Positions 9,841-17,933 of a stretch of 64,000 nt of DNA are shown piece after piece. This DNA comes from Pseudorhodobacter sp. MZDSW-24AT. GTDB lineage: Bacteria > Pseudomonadota > Alphaproteobacteria > Rhodobacterales > Rhodobacteraceae. The stretch lies in the NCBI RefSeq assembly GCF_002794355.1, contig NZ_PGOI01000009.1:248001-312000 (forward strand), written 5' to 3'. Numbering within the stretch: position 1 is the stretch's first letter; each line of letters opens with the position of its first letter. The notes beneath the pieces are model-generated. The model saw only the letters and a program-made list of their open reading frames with translations, made no database searches and was not told where the DNA came from. Position numbers and translations under genes: made by a program.

Positions 9841-9891
9841 CACGGCACCTCCCTGTTGGACCTGGCCGGGCCTTGTGCCCGGCCTTTTTTT
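9841..9891 (+). ncRNA. Candidate small RNA, copy 1 (anti-SD core)
   Basis: Unit with the core CCTCCCTGTTGGACCT (from 9848) followed at once by a Rho-independent terminator: 8-bp stem 9864-9871/9877-9884, then seven T. The same 16-nt core recurs 185 bp downstream before a second terminator with an unrelated stem sequence. CCTCCC complements the Shine-Dalgarno GGAGG, as in trans-acting sRNAs that block ribosome binding. Upstream, CTTG at 9809-9812 and TTAT at 9835-9838 could be a heat-shock-sigma-like promoter. The 5' end is estimated. A terminated 3' UTR of the response regulator is the alternative. Confidence 0.6.
9864..9891 (+). terminator. Terminator of small-RNA unit 1
   Basis: GGCCGGGC/GCCCGGCC stem with loop CTTGT and a seven-T tract. 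Confidence 0.9.
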
Positions 9892-9995
9892 GCCCTTCAG
9901 GCCCGGTGGTCGGCGGCGCGTGTGCAAGTCTCCGGTCTTGGTCGGCCCGCAGAATTCCCGCAAAGGCAGATCGGAAAAAATCCTTGCGCACGGCT

Positions 9996-10021
9996 GGAAC
10001 TTTCCGGCGGTGGGCTGCGTT
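9996..10021 (+). promoter_or_regulatory. GGAAC-N17-CGTT promoter-like element of sRNA unit 2
   Basis: GGAAC at 9996-10000 and CGTT at 10018-10021 with exactly 17 nt between them, the arrangement of general-stress (EcfG-type) ECF promoters in alphaproteobacteria. Transcription would begin around 10028, just ahead of the CCTCCC core. Many Rhodobacterales lack EcfG, so another stress sigma factor may use it. Confidence 0.4.
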
Positions 10022-10027
10022 TTCACG

Positions 10028-10082
10028 GCATACCTCCCTGTTGGACCTTGGCCCGAACCGAAAGGTTCGGGTCCTTTCTTTT
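10028..10082 (+). ncRNA. Candidate small RNA, copy 2 (anti-SD core)
   Basis: Second unit with the identical CCTCCCTGTTGGACCT core (from 10033), followed by an 8-bp stem (10052-10059/10064-10071) closed by a GAAA tetraloop and a T-rich tail. The stem sequence differs from copy 1 although the core is identical, so the core is the conserved element and the terminators are not. Predicted transcript is about 55 nt. The layout resembles short stress-induced Rhodobacteraceae sRNAs such as StsR, but identity is not established. Confidence 0.6.
10052..10082 (+). terminator. Terminator of small-RNA unit 2
   Basis: CCCGAACC/GGTTCGGG stem with GAAA loop followed by TCCTTTCTTTT. Confidence 0.85.
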
Positions 10083-10218
10083 CCACCTCCCCCCTTTTTC
10101 GGCACCGGGCGCGGCTGCGCATCCGCAGACAGGCGGCATAAGCAGAGGGGCGACACAACAAGGGTTGAGATAGCCCCGCACCGCCCGTAACTTGCGCGCA
10201 ACTCAAAAGGAGCGCTGC

Positions 10219-11007
10219 ATGACCTTCACCCTCGCCACTTGGAACATCAATTCCGTTCGCCTGCGGGAAGGTCTGGTTGCGCGTCTGATGGCCGAAGAGC
10301 GGCCCGATATCCTGTGCCTGCAAGAATGCAAAAGCCCGGTGGAAAAGATCCCGGTCGCGCAGTTTCAAGAGTTGGGCTACCGCTACATGGTGGCGCGCGG
10401 TGAAAAGGGCTACAACGGCGTGGCCATCCTGTCCAAGCTGCCGATCATGGATGTGGGCGACCGCGATTTTGCCCGGATGGGCCATGCCCGCCATGTGGCG
10501 GCGCGCTTGGAAAACGGGGTCACCATCCACAACTGCTATGTCCCCGCCGGGGGCGATATCCCCGACCGTGCGCTGAACGCGAAATTCGGGCAAAAGCTCG
10601 ATTTCCTCACCGATATGCGCGACTGGTTCCATGGCGAAAAGCCTCAGAAATCCATCCTTGTCGGCGATCTGAACATCGCCCCGCGCGAAGATGATGTCTG
10701 GAGCCACAAGGCCCTGTTGAAGATCGTCAGCCATACCCCGATCGAGGTGGAGCATCTCGCTCAGGTGATGGAGGCCGGAGGCTGGCAAGACATCACCCGC
10801 AAGGATATTCCCAGCGGGCTGCTCTACAGCTGGTGGTCCTACCGCGCCGCCGATTGGGATGCGGCAGACAAGGGCCGCAGGCTTGACCACATCTGGGCCA
10901 CGCCCGACATCGCCAATGCAGGCCATTCCAGCCGCATCCTGCGCCCGGTGCGGGGCTGGCTGCAACCGTCCGACCATGTGCCGGTCTTCGCCACCTTCGA
11001 TCTTTGA
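10219..11007 (+). CDS. xthA: Exodeoxyribonuclease III (AP endonuclease)
   Basis: 262-residue enzyme of the exonuclease III/EEP superfamily that cuts abasic sites and degrades DNA 3'-5' during base-excision repair. Active-site segments are visible: TWNINSVR, E36 in LCLQECKSP, VGDLNIAP, GRRLDHIWA and the closing PSDHVPVFA. The ATG at 10219 has AAAAGGAG upstream and is preferred over a start nine codons earlier. It follows the second sRNA-like unit and has its own leader. Confidence 0.95.
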   Translation: MTFTLATWNINSVRLREGLVARLMAEERPDILCLQECKSPVEKIPVAQFQELGYRYMVARGEKGYNGVAILSKLPIMDVGDRDFARMGHARHVAARLENGVTIHNCYVPAGGDIPDRALNAKFGQKLDFLTDMRDWFHGEKPQKSILVGDLNIAPREDDVWSHKALLKIVSHTPIEVEHLAQVMEAGGWQDITRKDIPSGLLYSWWSYRAADWDAADKGRRLDHIWATPDIANAGHSSRILRPVRGWLQPSDHVPVFATFDL

Positions 11008-11013
11008 CCGCGC

Positions 11014-11841
11014 TCAGCGCCCGCGGGTGAACTCACTGCCCCCGCGCCGCGCCCGCACCGCAACCGACACCGCCGCATAGGTGGCAAAGCCGATCGGATG
11101 GCGGCAGGCCAGACGCAACAGGCCGCGCAGGGTCAGCGCGGGCTTGCCTTCGCGCGGCATCAGCTCTGGATACAGGCTGTTCAGCTGCCGCCCGCCCGCA
11201 TCCTGCCGCCGCCGCACCCGGACAAGGGCCGAAAACCCCTCGATCATCGGCCAGTGATAGGTATCGGCGACCTGCACCCGTTCCGGGGGCAGGAACTGCA
11301 ACCGCGCGAAGGTGTCATCCGCGATGATCGCCGGAAAGGCACCCCAGCGGGCGCGTCCGGCGGCATTGACCGCGAAAAGACCATAGCCGGTGGCGGACGT
11401 CTGATTGAACGGCAGGCCTTGCCAGAACCGCGCATAGGCACGCGTCACTGCGCTTTGCGCAGGCGGGATCACCGGCGTGCCGCTGGCATAGCGGGGGGCG
11501 TCGGTGTCAAGCACCGCGCCCAGCGCCGCCAGCAGCCCCGGCGAGACGGTGACATCGGCATCAAGATAGACCCGCGCCGGATGCACCGCCGCAGCGTCGC
11601 CCGCATTCAGCGCGCCGGGCTTTGACCCTTGCGCAAGCTCCAGCACCTGCGCCCTCCAGCCCTGCGGCAGATGGGCGGCCAGTGCCGCGCGCGCCACATC
11701 GGCGGTGGCATCGCGGCAACCGTTGGCGACCACGATCACCTGCACCGCCGCCGCGTCCGAGGCGCAGAGGTGGCGCAGGCAGTCGCCGATATAGCCCGCT
11801 TCATTCGAGGCCGGAATGATGACGCTCAGCACGCGACGCAC
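11014..11841 (-). CDS. Family 2 glycosyltransferase
   Basis: 275-residue GT-A fold glycosyltransferase. The N-terminus has the nucleotide-binding LSVIIPASNEAGYIGDCL segment, a DxD-like metal site (YLDADV) and a later ADDTFARLQFL acceptor-side motif. A C-terminal basic/hydrophobic stretch may associate with membrane. The frame opens with GTG at 11841 inside the end of the preceding glycosidase-like gene; a GTG four codons later is equally possible. Overlap with that gene suggests the three minus-strand genes 15299 to 11014 are one operon acting on a surface glycan; the substrate is unknown. Confidence 0.85.
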   Translation of the reverse strand: MRRVLSVIIPASNEAGYIGDCLRHLCASDAAAVQVIVVANGCRDATADVARAALAAHLPQGWRAQVLELAQGSKPGALNAGDAAAVHPARVYLDADVTVSPGLLAALGAVLDTDAPRYASGTPVIPPAQSAVTRAYARFWQGLPFNQTSATGYGLFAVNAAGRARWGAFPAIIADDTFARLQFLPPERVQVADTYHWPMIEGFSALVRVRRRQDAGGRQLNSLYPELMPREGKPALTLRGLLRLACRHPIGFATYAAVSVAVRARRGGSEFTRGR

Positions 11842-14354
11842 CCTTTGGCCAGAACCTGCCAGCGCGGGTTGTCATCGCCCAAGTGCCGCAACGCGCCCCA
11901 ACTGCCCCATTTGCCGGGGCTGGCCAGATCGACAAAGGCGTTGAACGGCTCGGGCGTCACCGCCGCCCAGCCTTGAATAACCTGATCGTACAGGCGCGCC
12001 ATCTCGGGCGTGTAGTTCAGATGCACGAAGAACGCGGTCAGCGCCGCATCTTCCACCTGCGCGCCATGGCCCACCACATGGCTGCCGCCTTCATACATCA
12101 TCAGCCGCAGGCCATGGGCCGCCGCCGCCTGCGCCTGATGCGGCAGAACGCGGGTCAGGAAATCCGCCACGCTGTCTTCCGGCTTGCCGCTTTCGGCGCC
12201 ACTTTGCAGCTCGGGCAAGGCGCGGGCCACCGCCAGATCATAGCGGTGGGCGGCGAACAACGCCTCTGCCTCGGCCCCGCGCAGCCCCTGTGCCTCTGCT
12301 TGGGCGCGCGCCGCCGCTTCGGACTCGGCAATCCAGCCGCGCACCATGGCGGCTTTCTCATCGCTGCCCAGCAGCGCGCTGAAATAGCCGGTGATGGCAT
12401 AGGCATCAAACAGCGTGGCCGGGGCCACCCCGGTTTCGGCCATCACATCGGGCGCGGTCAGGATCTGATCTTCCAGCCCCAGCCAGCCGGTCTGCGTGGC
12501 CAGAATGCGCACCAGCCGCGCCTCGGCCTGCGGGCCGAACACCTCTGCCCAGATCGTCGCCACCTCTCCGGCGCGCTGGGCATAATACTGCACCCATTTC
12601 GACTCCCCACCCCAGCGGGCGCGGCCTTGCGCCTCGGCCCAAGCCGCCTGCTCGAATTGCCAGTTCCACACCTCGTTGGAAAACTCGACATGCGCCACAA
12701 GCTCCGGCTCCAACCCGTCGCGGGCGGCCTGCGCGTAAAAGCGCACCAGATCATCGCTCGCCAGATGCGGCAGCGTGAACCACGGATTGGCGTCCAGCGC
12801 ATTGGCCAAGGCCACCATCACCTCCACCGGCGCGCCGATCCGGGTCCATGTGTAATCCGTGGGCTTGGGCCGGTCCTCAAGCCGCGCAAGGCGGCTGTCA
12901 TTGGTGCGCATCCAATCCATCAGACGAATGGTTTTCACCCCGCGCAGACGGTCCAGCCAATCGGGGTTGAAGAGCGCGCCGCCCGCAAGCAGCGCCGCCC
13001 GATCCTCGCGCACGATCACGATATCGCGGATCGGATCGCGGGCATCGATTGCATCCAGATGCAGGAAGACCCCGCCTTCGCCGGGGGTGAAGTCAAACTG
13101 CGCCGCCCCCTCGGCATAGGCCACGTTCTGCGCCCGTCCTTCGATCCGCAGATCGCCCTTGCCCGCATAGGTCACCAGATAGCGACCCGAAACGCCCTGC
13201 GCCTCGGCGGGCAGATCCACCAGAACCAGCGTGGAAATCCCGGTGACCTCGGGCGGAATCGCAGTGGGCCAGCCGTTGGGGCCCAGCACCCCCGCCGCCG
13301 CCAGCCGGTCATGGTCCCAGCCGCCATATTGCCCGGGCAGATGCCCTGTCCAGTCGCGCGCGGTTTTCATCACATCCAGAAACGGCTGCTGGACCGACCA
13401 ATCGGTGATCCCATGCAGACCCAGCGCCAGATTGGGGTTGCTGATCGGTGTCAGCGCCGCCCTGTCAACCGCCGCCTCTGGTGCAGGGGGCATCGCGGGA
13501 GCGACCGCAGGGGCGACCACAGGGACGACCGCAGGGGCCACACCCGGGGCAGGGGCCTCGGCCCGCTCTGACGCCGCGCCTTCGGCGGGCGCATAATCCC
13601 GCACCGCTTCCCAGGCGATGCGCTGCAACACCGCCGCCAGATCATCGGCAATCACCGCCTCGCGGCTTTTCCAGCTGCGCGTCATCTGCGCGGGCAGGCC
13701 TTCGGGGGATTGCCCGGTGATCGCGGCCAGATGCACCAGCGCCACGAAATACCGGCCCTTGTCCGACAGATGAATGTCATCGGAAAAGAACGCCTCCATC
13801 GAGACCACCCCCGGCACCGCGCCTGCCGCGACCGCATCCGCAAGCCGCGCCATCGCCTGCCCTGCCGGGATCAGCCCCACCTCCGCCCCCGAGGCGCGCA
13901 AGGCCCCCTCCCACTGCGGCAGATCGGCCACCAGCCGCTCCCGCCACGGCAAGGCGGAATTGGCATCCCCCTCCACCACCGCGCCGCTGCGGCTGTGCCA
14001 TGTCTCGTAAACAAACACCCGCACATCGGGGTTGCCCGCGCGGGCCAGTTCGGCAAAGGCCGCAATCGCGCCGGGCGTGTCGTTCCAGCGCAGATGTTCG
14101 GCCAGCGGGATCGCCTCGGTCAGGATCAGCACCTCGGTTTCACCCTTGGCGAGTTCGGCGCGGGCATCCACACCTTCGGCCGTGGCCGAGTTTTGCAGGT
14201 TGAACCGCAACGGCGCGCCGTTGATGATCTGCGCTGAAACGCTGGCGGGCTGATCCATCAGCCGCAACCCGCCTTCGACCAAGGGCGGCAGATCGGGGCC
14301 GACAAGGCTGTGCCCCACGAACAGAACATCCGTCAGCAGCGCGAAAATGCTCAC
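11826..14354 (-). CDS. SGNH-like domain fused to glycosidase-like domain
   Basis: 842-residue two-domain protein. Residues 1-260 match the neighbouring SGNH-like protein: FVGHSLVGPDLP with candidate S16, YETWH, and DDIHLSDKGRYF as a DxxH-type site. An Ala/Pro-rich linker (about 262-300) leads to a ~540-residue C-terminal domain with SNEVWNWQFEQAAW and MMYEGGSHVVGHG. These could supply the Glu acid/base and nucleophile of a clan GH-A fold; this is inferred by eye. No clear cleavable signal peptide. GTG start with GGGGG upstream, 9 nt after the upstream gene. The true substrate is unknown. Confidence 0.7.
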   Translation of the reverse strand: MSIFALLTDVLFVGHSLVGPDLPPLVEGGLRLMDQPASVSAQIINGAPLRFNLQNSATAEGVDARAELAKGETEVLILTEAIPLAEHLRWNDTPGAIAAFAELARAGNPDVRVFVYETWHSRSGAVVEGDANSALPWRERLVADLPQWEGALRASGAEVGLIPAGQAMARLADAVAAGAVPGVVSMEAFFSDDIHLSDKGRYFVALVHLAAITGQSPEGLPAQMTRSWKSREAVIADDLAAVLQRIAWEAVRDYAPAEGAASERAEAPAPGVAPAVVPVVAPAVAPAMPPAPEAAVDRAALTPISNPNLALGLHGITDWSVQQPFLDVMKTARDWTGHLPGQYGGWDHDRLAAAGVLGPNGWPTAIPPEVTGISTLVLVDLPAEAQGVSGRYLVTYAGKGDLRIEGRAQNVAYAEGAAQFDFTPGEGGVFLHLDAIDARDPIRDIVIVREDRAALLAGGALFNPDWLDRLRGVKTIRLMDWMRTNDSRLARLEDRPKPTDYTWTRIGAPVEVMVALANALDANPWFTLPHLASDDLVRFYAQAARDGLEPELVAHVEFSNEVWNWQFEQAAWAEAQGRARWGGESKWVQYYAQRAGEVATIWAEVFGPQAEARLVRILATQTGWLGLEDQILTAPDVMAETGVAPATLFDAYAITGYFSALLGSDEKAAMVRGWIAESEAAARAQAEAQGLRGAEAEALFAAHRYDLAVARALPELQSGAESGKPEDSVADFLTRVLPHQAQAAAAHGLRLMMYEGGSHVVGHGAQVEDAALTAFFVHLNYTPEMARLYDQVIQGWAAVTPEPFNAFVDLASPGKWGSWGALRHLGDDNPRWQVLAKGCVAC

Positions 14355-14363
14355 CCGATCCCC

Positions 14364-15299
14364 CTAGCCCTTGGAAAGCCCGGTCAGACCATAGCGGGAA
14401 ACCGTGTCCCAGACTATCCGTTGCAAGGCCAGCGCGGTTTCGGGGGCCAAGGGCGCCATCGGGCTGCCATCGGCGCGGGTCAGATCCTGCGGCAAACCTT
14501 CGGGACTGCGCTGATAGATCACCGCGTAATGCGTCAGCGCCATCAGATAGGCGCCGATATCGTTGAAATGAATGGTGTCCACCGCCCCCGCATCGTCGCG
14601 CGCGAACAGATCGTCGCGCGTGGTCAGACCCGGCACGCTGCCTGCCTCGATCGCGCGCACCGTGGCCGCCATCACCGGGCCGCCGGGGATGATGTAGATG
14701 TCGCCCACCCCCGCCTGCGCCATCGCCCCCGCCAGCACCTCGCCCTGCCACGCCCGCGCGCTGTCGGCATCGATCCGCGCGAGCCAGCCTTCCGGGTCGT
14801 CCGTCCGGTGCCATGTCTCATACAGATAGAGCCGCGCATCGGGCCGTGCTGCGCGCGCCCGCGCCGCCCACAGCGCCAGATGCCGCGCGCTGTCGTGATA
14901 GCGGATGGCGTCGCGGATCTCGACCATCTCGGTCAGCACCACCACCGGATAATCGCCACTGTCCAGCGCCTCTGCCGCCGGGCGGTGGCGGTCATGCGCG
15001 TTCTCGGTGTCGAACCCCGCCACCTCGCCGCGCCAATGGTCCTTCAGGCTGCTGCCCCAGCCCAGCTGGCTGGCATGCTCATGCCCCGCCATCTGCGCCA
15101 GCATCGCGGGCATGTCGCGCCCCACCAGCGAATGGCCCAAATGATACACCGCTTGCGGCCCTTCCGGCGCGGCCAGCGGCACCGACAGCCGCGCGGTCAG
15201 CGCCTCGGGTGTCAGGGGCTTGGCCATCCGCCCTTGCCACCACCACCACAGCCCTGCTGCCAAGGCCACAACCACCAGTGCAACGATCCCTGCGCGCAT
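14364..15299 (-). CDS. Membrane-anchored SGNH-like protein
   Basis: 311-residue protein with an N-terminal membrane anchor (about 3-20, ending in WWWW) and an SGNH-hydrolase-like body. It shares three motifs with the N-terminal domain of the next gene: LGHSLVGRDMP, YETWH and DTIHFNDIGAYL. SGNH domains are often acetylesterases or acyltransferases on glycans, but the serine motif is GHS, not GDS, so activity is unproven. The ATG at 15299 is chosen for its GAGGG ribosome-binding site; starts at 15326 and 15386 lack one. First gene of the three-gene glycan cluster. Confidence 0.7.
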   Translation of the reverse strand: MRAGIVALVVVALAAGLWWWWQGRMAKPLTPEALTARLSVPLAAPEGPQAVYHLGHSLVGRDMPAMLAQMAGHEHASQLGWGSSLKDHWRGEVAGFDTENAHDRHRPAAEALDSGDYPVVVLTEMVEIRDAIRYHDSARHLALWAARARAARPDARLYLYETWHRTDDPEGWLARIDADSARAWQGEVLAGAMAQAGVGDIYIIPGGPVMAATVRAIEAGSVPGLTTRDDLFARDDAGAVDTIHFNDIGAYLMALTHYAVIYQRSPEGLPQDLTRADGSPMAPLAPETALALQRIVWDTVSRYGLTGLSKG

Positions 15300-15369
15300 C
15301 GCTTTCCCTCTGTTTCCCGCTGACATATCTGATAACTCTTGCCTCGAAAGACCAGATGGAGGCCCTCTT

Positions 15370-15606
15370 TTGCTGACCTTTCTCATGACGCGCGCATCGC
15401 AGCCCCGGGCTCGTTTCTACCGGGTCGAAGTCGCCTATAACCTTTTTGGGGAATATTCGGTGATCCGCGAATGGGGGCCAAGGGGCGCCGCCGGGCAGCA
15501 TCTTCTGGTCTGGTTCTCGAACCTGCGCGATGCCTGCGCCGCCGCTGACCGCTGGCGCAAACGGGCGATGCAGCGCGGCTATGTCAGCGAAGGAACAACT
15601 GTATGA
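15370..15606 (+). CDS. Small WGR-domain protein
   Basis: 78-residue protein made almost wholly of a WGR domain, seen as RARFYRVEVAYNLFG, the signature IREWGPRG, and a closing helix rich in Arg. WGR domains occur in PARP enzymes and in stand-alone bacterial proteins of unknown role, and may bind nucleic acid. A TTG start at 15370 is favoured: GGAGG sits 7 nt upstream, while the in-frame ATG at 15385 has no site. Its TGA overlaps the ATG of the saccharopine dehydrogenase gene (ATGA). Confidence 0.75.
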   Translation: MLTFLMTRASQPRARFYRVEVAYNLFGEYSVIREWGPRGAAGQHLLVWFSNLRDACAAADRWRKRAMQRGYVSEGTTV

Positions 15607-16652
15607 CACATCTTTGGGTCCGGGCCGAACAGCGCCCGAATGAGGAACGCGTGGGCCTGACGCCCGAAGGCGCCGCCGCATTGGTGCAGGCCGGGCTGCG
15701 GGTGACGGTCGAGAACTCCTCGGTCCGGGCCATTCCGATTCAGGGCTATGTGCAGGCCGGGGTCGAGATTGCCGAGGAAAACAGCTGGCCACAGGCCCCC
15801 GCCGATGCGATCATCTTTGGCCTCAAGGAACTGCCCGAAGACGGCACCCCGCTGCCGCACCGCCACATCATGTTCGGCCATGCCTATAAGGGCCAGCCTG
15901 CGGGGCGTGACCTGCTCAAGCGGTTCAAGGCAGGCGGCGGCACGCTCTATGATCTGGAATATCTGGTGAATGAAGACGGCCGCCGCGTCGCCGCCTTTGG
16001 CTATTGGGCGGGCTATGCCGGGGCCGCCGTGGCGCTGAAAACATGGGCCGCGCAACAGCGGGGCGGATTGGTCGGGCCGGTGTCGAAATATCCGGGCCGT
16101 CAGGCGCTGCTAAAGGATCTCGCGCAGGATATGCACGCCATGCTGCGTCCTCGGGCCATCGTCATTGGTGCCTTGGGCCGTGTGGGCACCGGCGCCAGCG
16201 ACCTGTGCGAAGCCTTGGGCGTCACCGTCACCAAATGGGACATGGCGGAAACCGCGCATGGCGGCCCGTTCCCGGAAGTCCTCCAGCATGAGATCTTCCT
16301 CAACTGCATCCTCGCCCGTCCCGGCTGCCCGGTCTTTGTGCCCGCCAGCGCCAAGACCGACGCGCGCGCGCTCACGGTGATCGGCGATATCGCCTGTGAT
16401 CCCACCTCGGATTTCTCGCCGATCAAGGTCTATGACCGCGCCACCGATTGGGCCGCGCCCGCCTTGCGCGTGGCCGACAATCCGCCGCTGGATGTAACCG
16501 CCATCGACAACCTGCCCTCGCTTCTGCCGGTGGAAAGCAGCGAGGATTACGCAGCCCAGCTTCTCCCCAGCCTGCTGACACTGACCGCACTGGATGCGGG
16601 TGTCTGGGGGCGGGCAAAGGCGGAATACGACCGCCACATCGCAACTGTCTAA
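15603..16652 (+). CDS. Saccharopine dehydrogenase, lysine-forming type
   Basis: 349-residue NAD-dependent dehydrogenase of the alanine dehydrogenase/Lys1 family. It starts with the family pattern RAEQRPNEERVGLTPEGA and continues with a HIMFGHAYKGQ segment and a Rossmann loop (VIGALGRVGTGASD). Lys1-type enzymes interconvert saccharopine with lysine plus 2-oxoglutarate. It overlaps the WGR gene by 4 nt and lies 12 nt before a second saccharopine enzyme, so the pair probably forms a split lysine-saccharopine pathway, in which direction the sequence cannot tell. Confidence 0.88.
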   Translation: MTHLWVRAEQRPNEERVGLTPEGAAALVQAGLRVTVENSSVRAIPIQGYVQAGVEIAEENSWPQAPADAIIFGLKELPEDGTPLPHRHIMFGHAYKGQPAGRDLLKRFKAGGGTLYDLEYLVNEDGRRVAAFGYWAGYAGAAVALKTWAAQQRGGLVGPVSKYPGRQALLKDLAQDMHAMLRPRAIVIGALGRVGTGASDLCEALGVTVTKWDMAETAHGGPFPEVLQHEIFLNCILARPGCPVFVPASAKTDARALTVIGDIACDPTSDFSPIKVYDRATDWAAPALRVADNPPLDVTAIDNLPSLLPVESSEDYAAQLLPSLLTLTALDAGVWGRAKAEYDRHIATV

Positions 16653-16664
16653 GGGAATACGGAT

Positions 16665-17816
16665 ATGACGATTCATTGGTGCGGCACCGGCCTGTCCTCG
16701 GTCCCCGGCCTGCGGCGGCTGATCGACGGCGGCCACAAGGTGGTGGTGTGGAACCGCACAGTCGACAAGGCGCGCGAAGTGGTGGGCGACATCGCCACCG
16801 ATATCCGCGCCTTTTCGATGCAGGCGCTTGCCGATGCGCTGCAACCGGGTGACATCGCCGTCTCGATGCTCCCCGCCGATCAGCATGTGCCGATCGCGCA
16901 ACTCTGCCTCGACAAAGGGGCGAACTTCGTGTCCTCGAGCTACATCGCGCCGGAAATGCGCGCCCTGGATGCCGCGTTCCGCGACATGGGTCTGGTTTCC
17001 CTGAACGAAATCGGCCTTGACCCCGGCATCGACCACCTGATGGCGCATGATCTGGTGGCCCGCTACCGCGCCAGCCCCGCCTATCATGCCGATAACGTGC
17101 TCAGCTTCACCAGCTATTGCGGCGGCGTGCCCAAGGAACCCAACGCCTTCCGCTACAAGTTCTCTTGGGCCCCGGCAGGCGTGCTCAAGGCCCTGCGCTC
17201 GCCCTCGCGCTCGGTGCGCAACTTCTCGGAACTGCGCGTGAGCCGCCCTTGGGATGCGATCACCGCCTATGACGCGCCGCTGCCCAGCCCGGAATCCTTC
17301 GAGGTCTACCCCAACCGTGACAGCCTGCCGTTTGTGGCCGATTACCGCTTTGATCCGGCATGGAAGCTGCGCGATTTCGTGCGCGGCACCATCCGCCTGA
17401 ACGGCTGGGCCGAGGCTTGGGCCCCGATCTTTGCCGAGATCGAAGGTCTGGAAGGCGCCACGCCGGCCGAGGTGGACGCCGCCCTGACCGCCCGCGCCAC
17501 GGCGCTGCTGAAGGACAATTCCTACGCCCCGGACGAGCCTGACCGGGTGGTGCTGTTCGTCAGCCTCAAGGCCGAGCGGGATGGCCAGCCGGTGTTCCAC
17601 GAGACATGGGCGATGGATGCCGCAGGCGATGCACGCGGCACTGCCATGGGGCGCCTTGTCTCGGTGCCGGTGTCCTTGGGTGTCGAGGCCGTGGCCGCAC
17701 GGCACATCCCCGCCGGTGTGCAGGCCGCCTCGCATGATCCCAAGCTGATCGCGCTTTGGATGGATCAGGTGCAGGGTCTGGTGCAATACCTCGAACGGGT
17801 CGACCATCTGGCCTGA
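16665..17816 (+). CDS. Saccharopine dehydrogenase/reductase family protein
   Basis: 383-residue enzyme of the Lys9/LYS-SDH type that links saccharopine to 2-aminoadipate semialdehyde plus glutamate. The N-terminal Rossmann segment begins GTGLSSVPGLRRLI, with VVVWNRT as the cofactor-specificity strand; SSSYIAPEMRALD and NEIGLDPGIDHLMAHDL are the catalytic-domain signatures. It is transcribed with the preceding lysine-forming enzyme; together they would move lysine carbon to aminoadipate semialdehyde, a route used for lysine catabolism and osmotic adaptation in some Rhodobacteraceae. Confidence 0.85.
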   Translation: MTIHWCGTGLSSVPGLRRLIDGGHKVVVWNRTVDKAREVVGDIATDIRAFSMQALADALQPGDIAVSMLPADQHVPIAQLCLDKGANFVSSSYIAPEMRALDAAFRDMGLVSLNEIGLDPGIDHLMAHDLVARYRASPAYHADNVLSFTSYCGGVPKEPNAFRYKFSWAPAGVLKALRSPSRSVRNFSELRVSRPWDAITAYDAPLPSPESFEVYPNRDSLPFVADYRFDPAWKLRDFVRGTIRLNGWAEAWAPIFAEIEGLEGATPAEVDAALTARATALLKDNSYAPDEPDRVVLFVSLKAERDGQPVFHETWAMDAAGDARGTAMGRLVSVPVSLGVEAVAARHIPAGVQAASHDPKLIALWMDQVQGLVQYLERVDHLA

Positions 17817-17933
17817 CCGCGCTGATGCCGGGGGGGGGCGCTGTTCTAGCTGCGTGACAGGCCCCCCGCGCTTGGGCTATGCTTGGCCCTGACAAGCACC
17901 GGGAATCCGGGCGGGCAGGGCGGGCAAGACCTC

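Noticed and set aside
11883-13571. 562-codon plus-strand open frame
   Set aside because: Antisense to the 842-residue fusion protein; His/Arg/Gln-rich composition typical of shadow frames.
16110-17807. 565-codon minus-strand open frame
   Set aside because: Antisense to the saccharopine enzyme genes.
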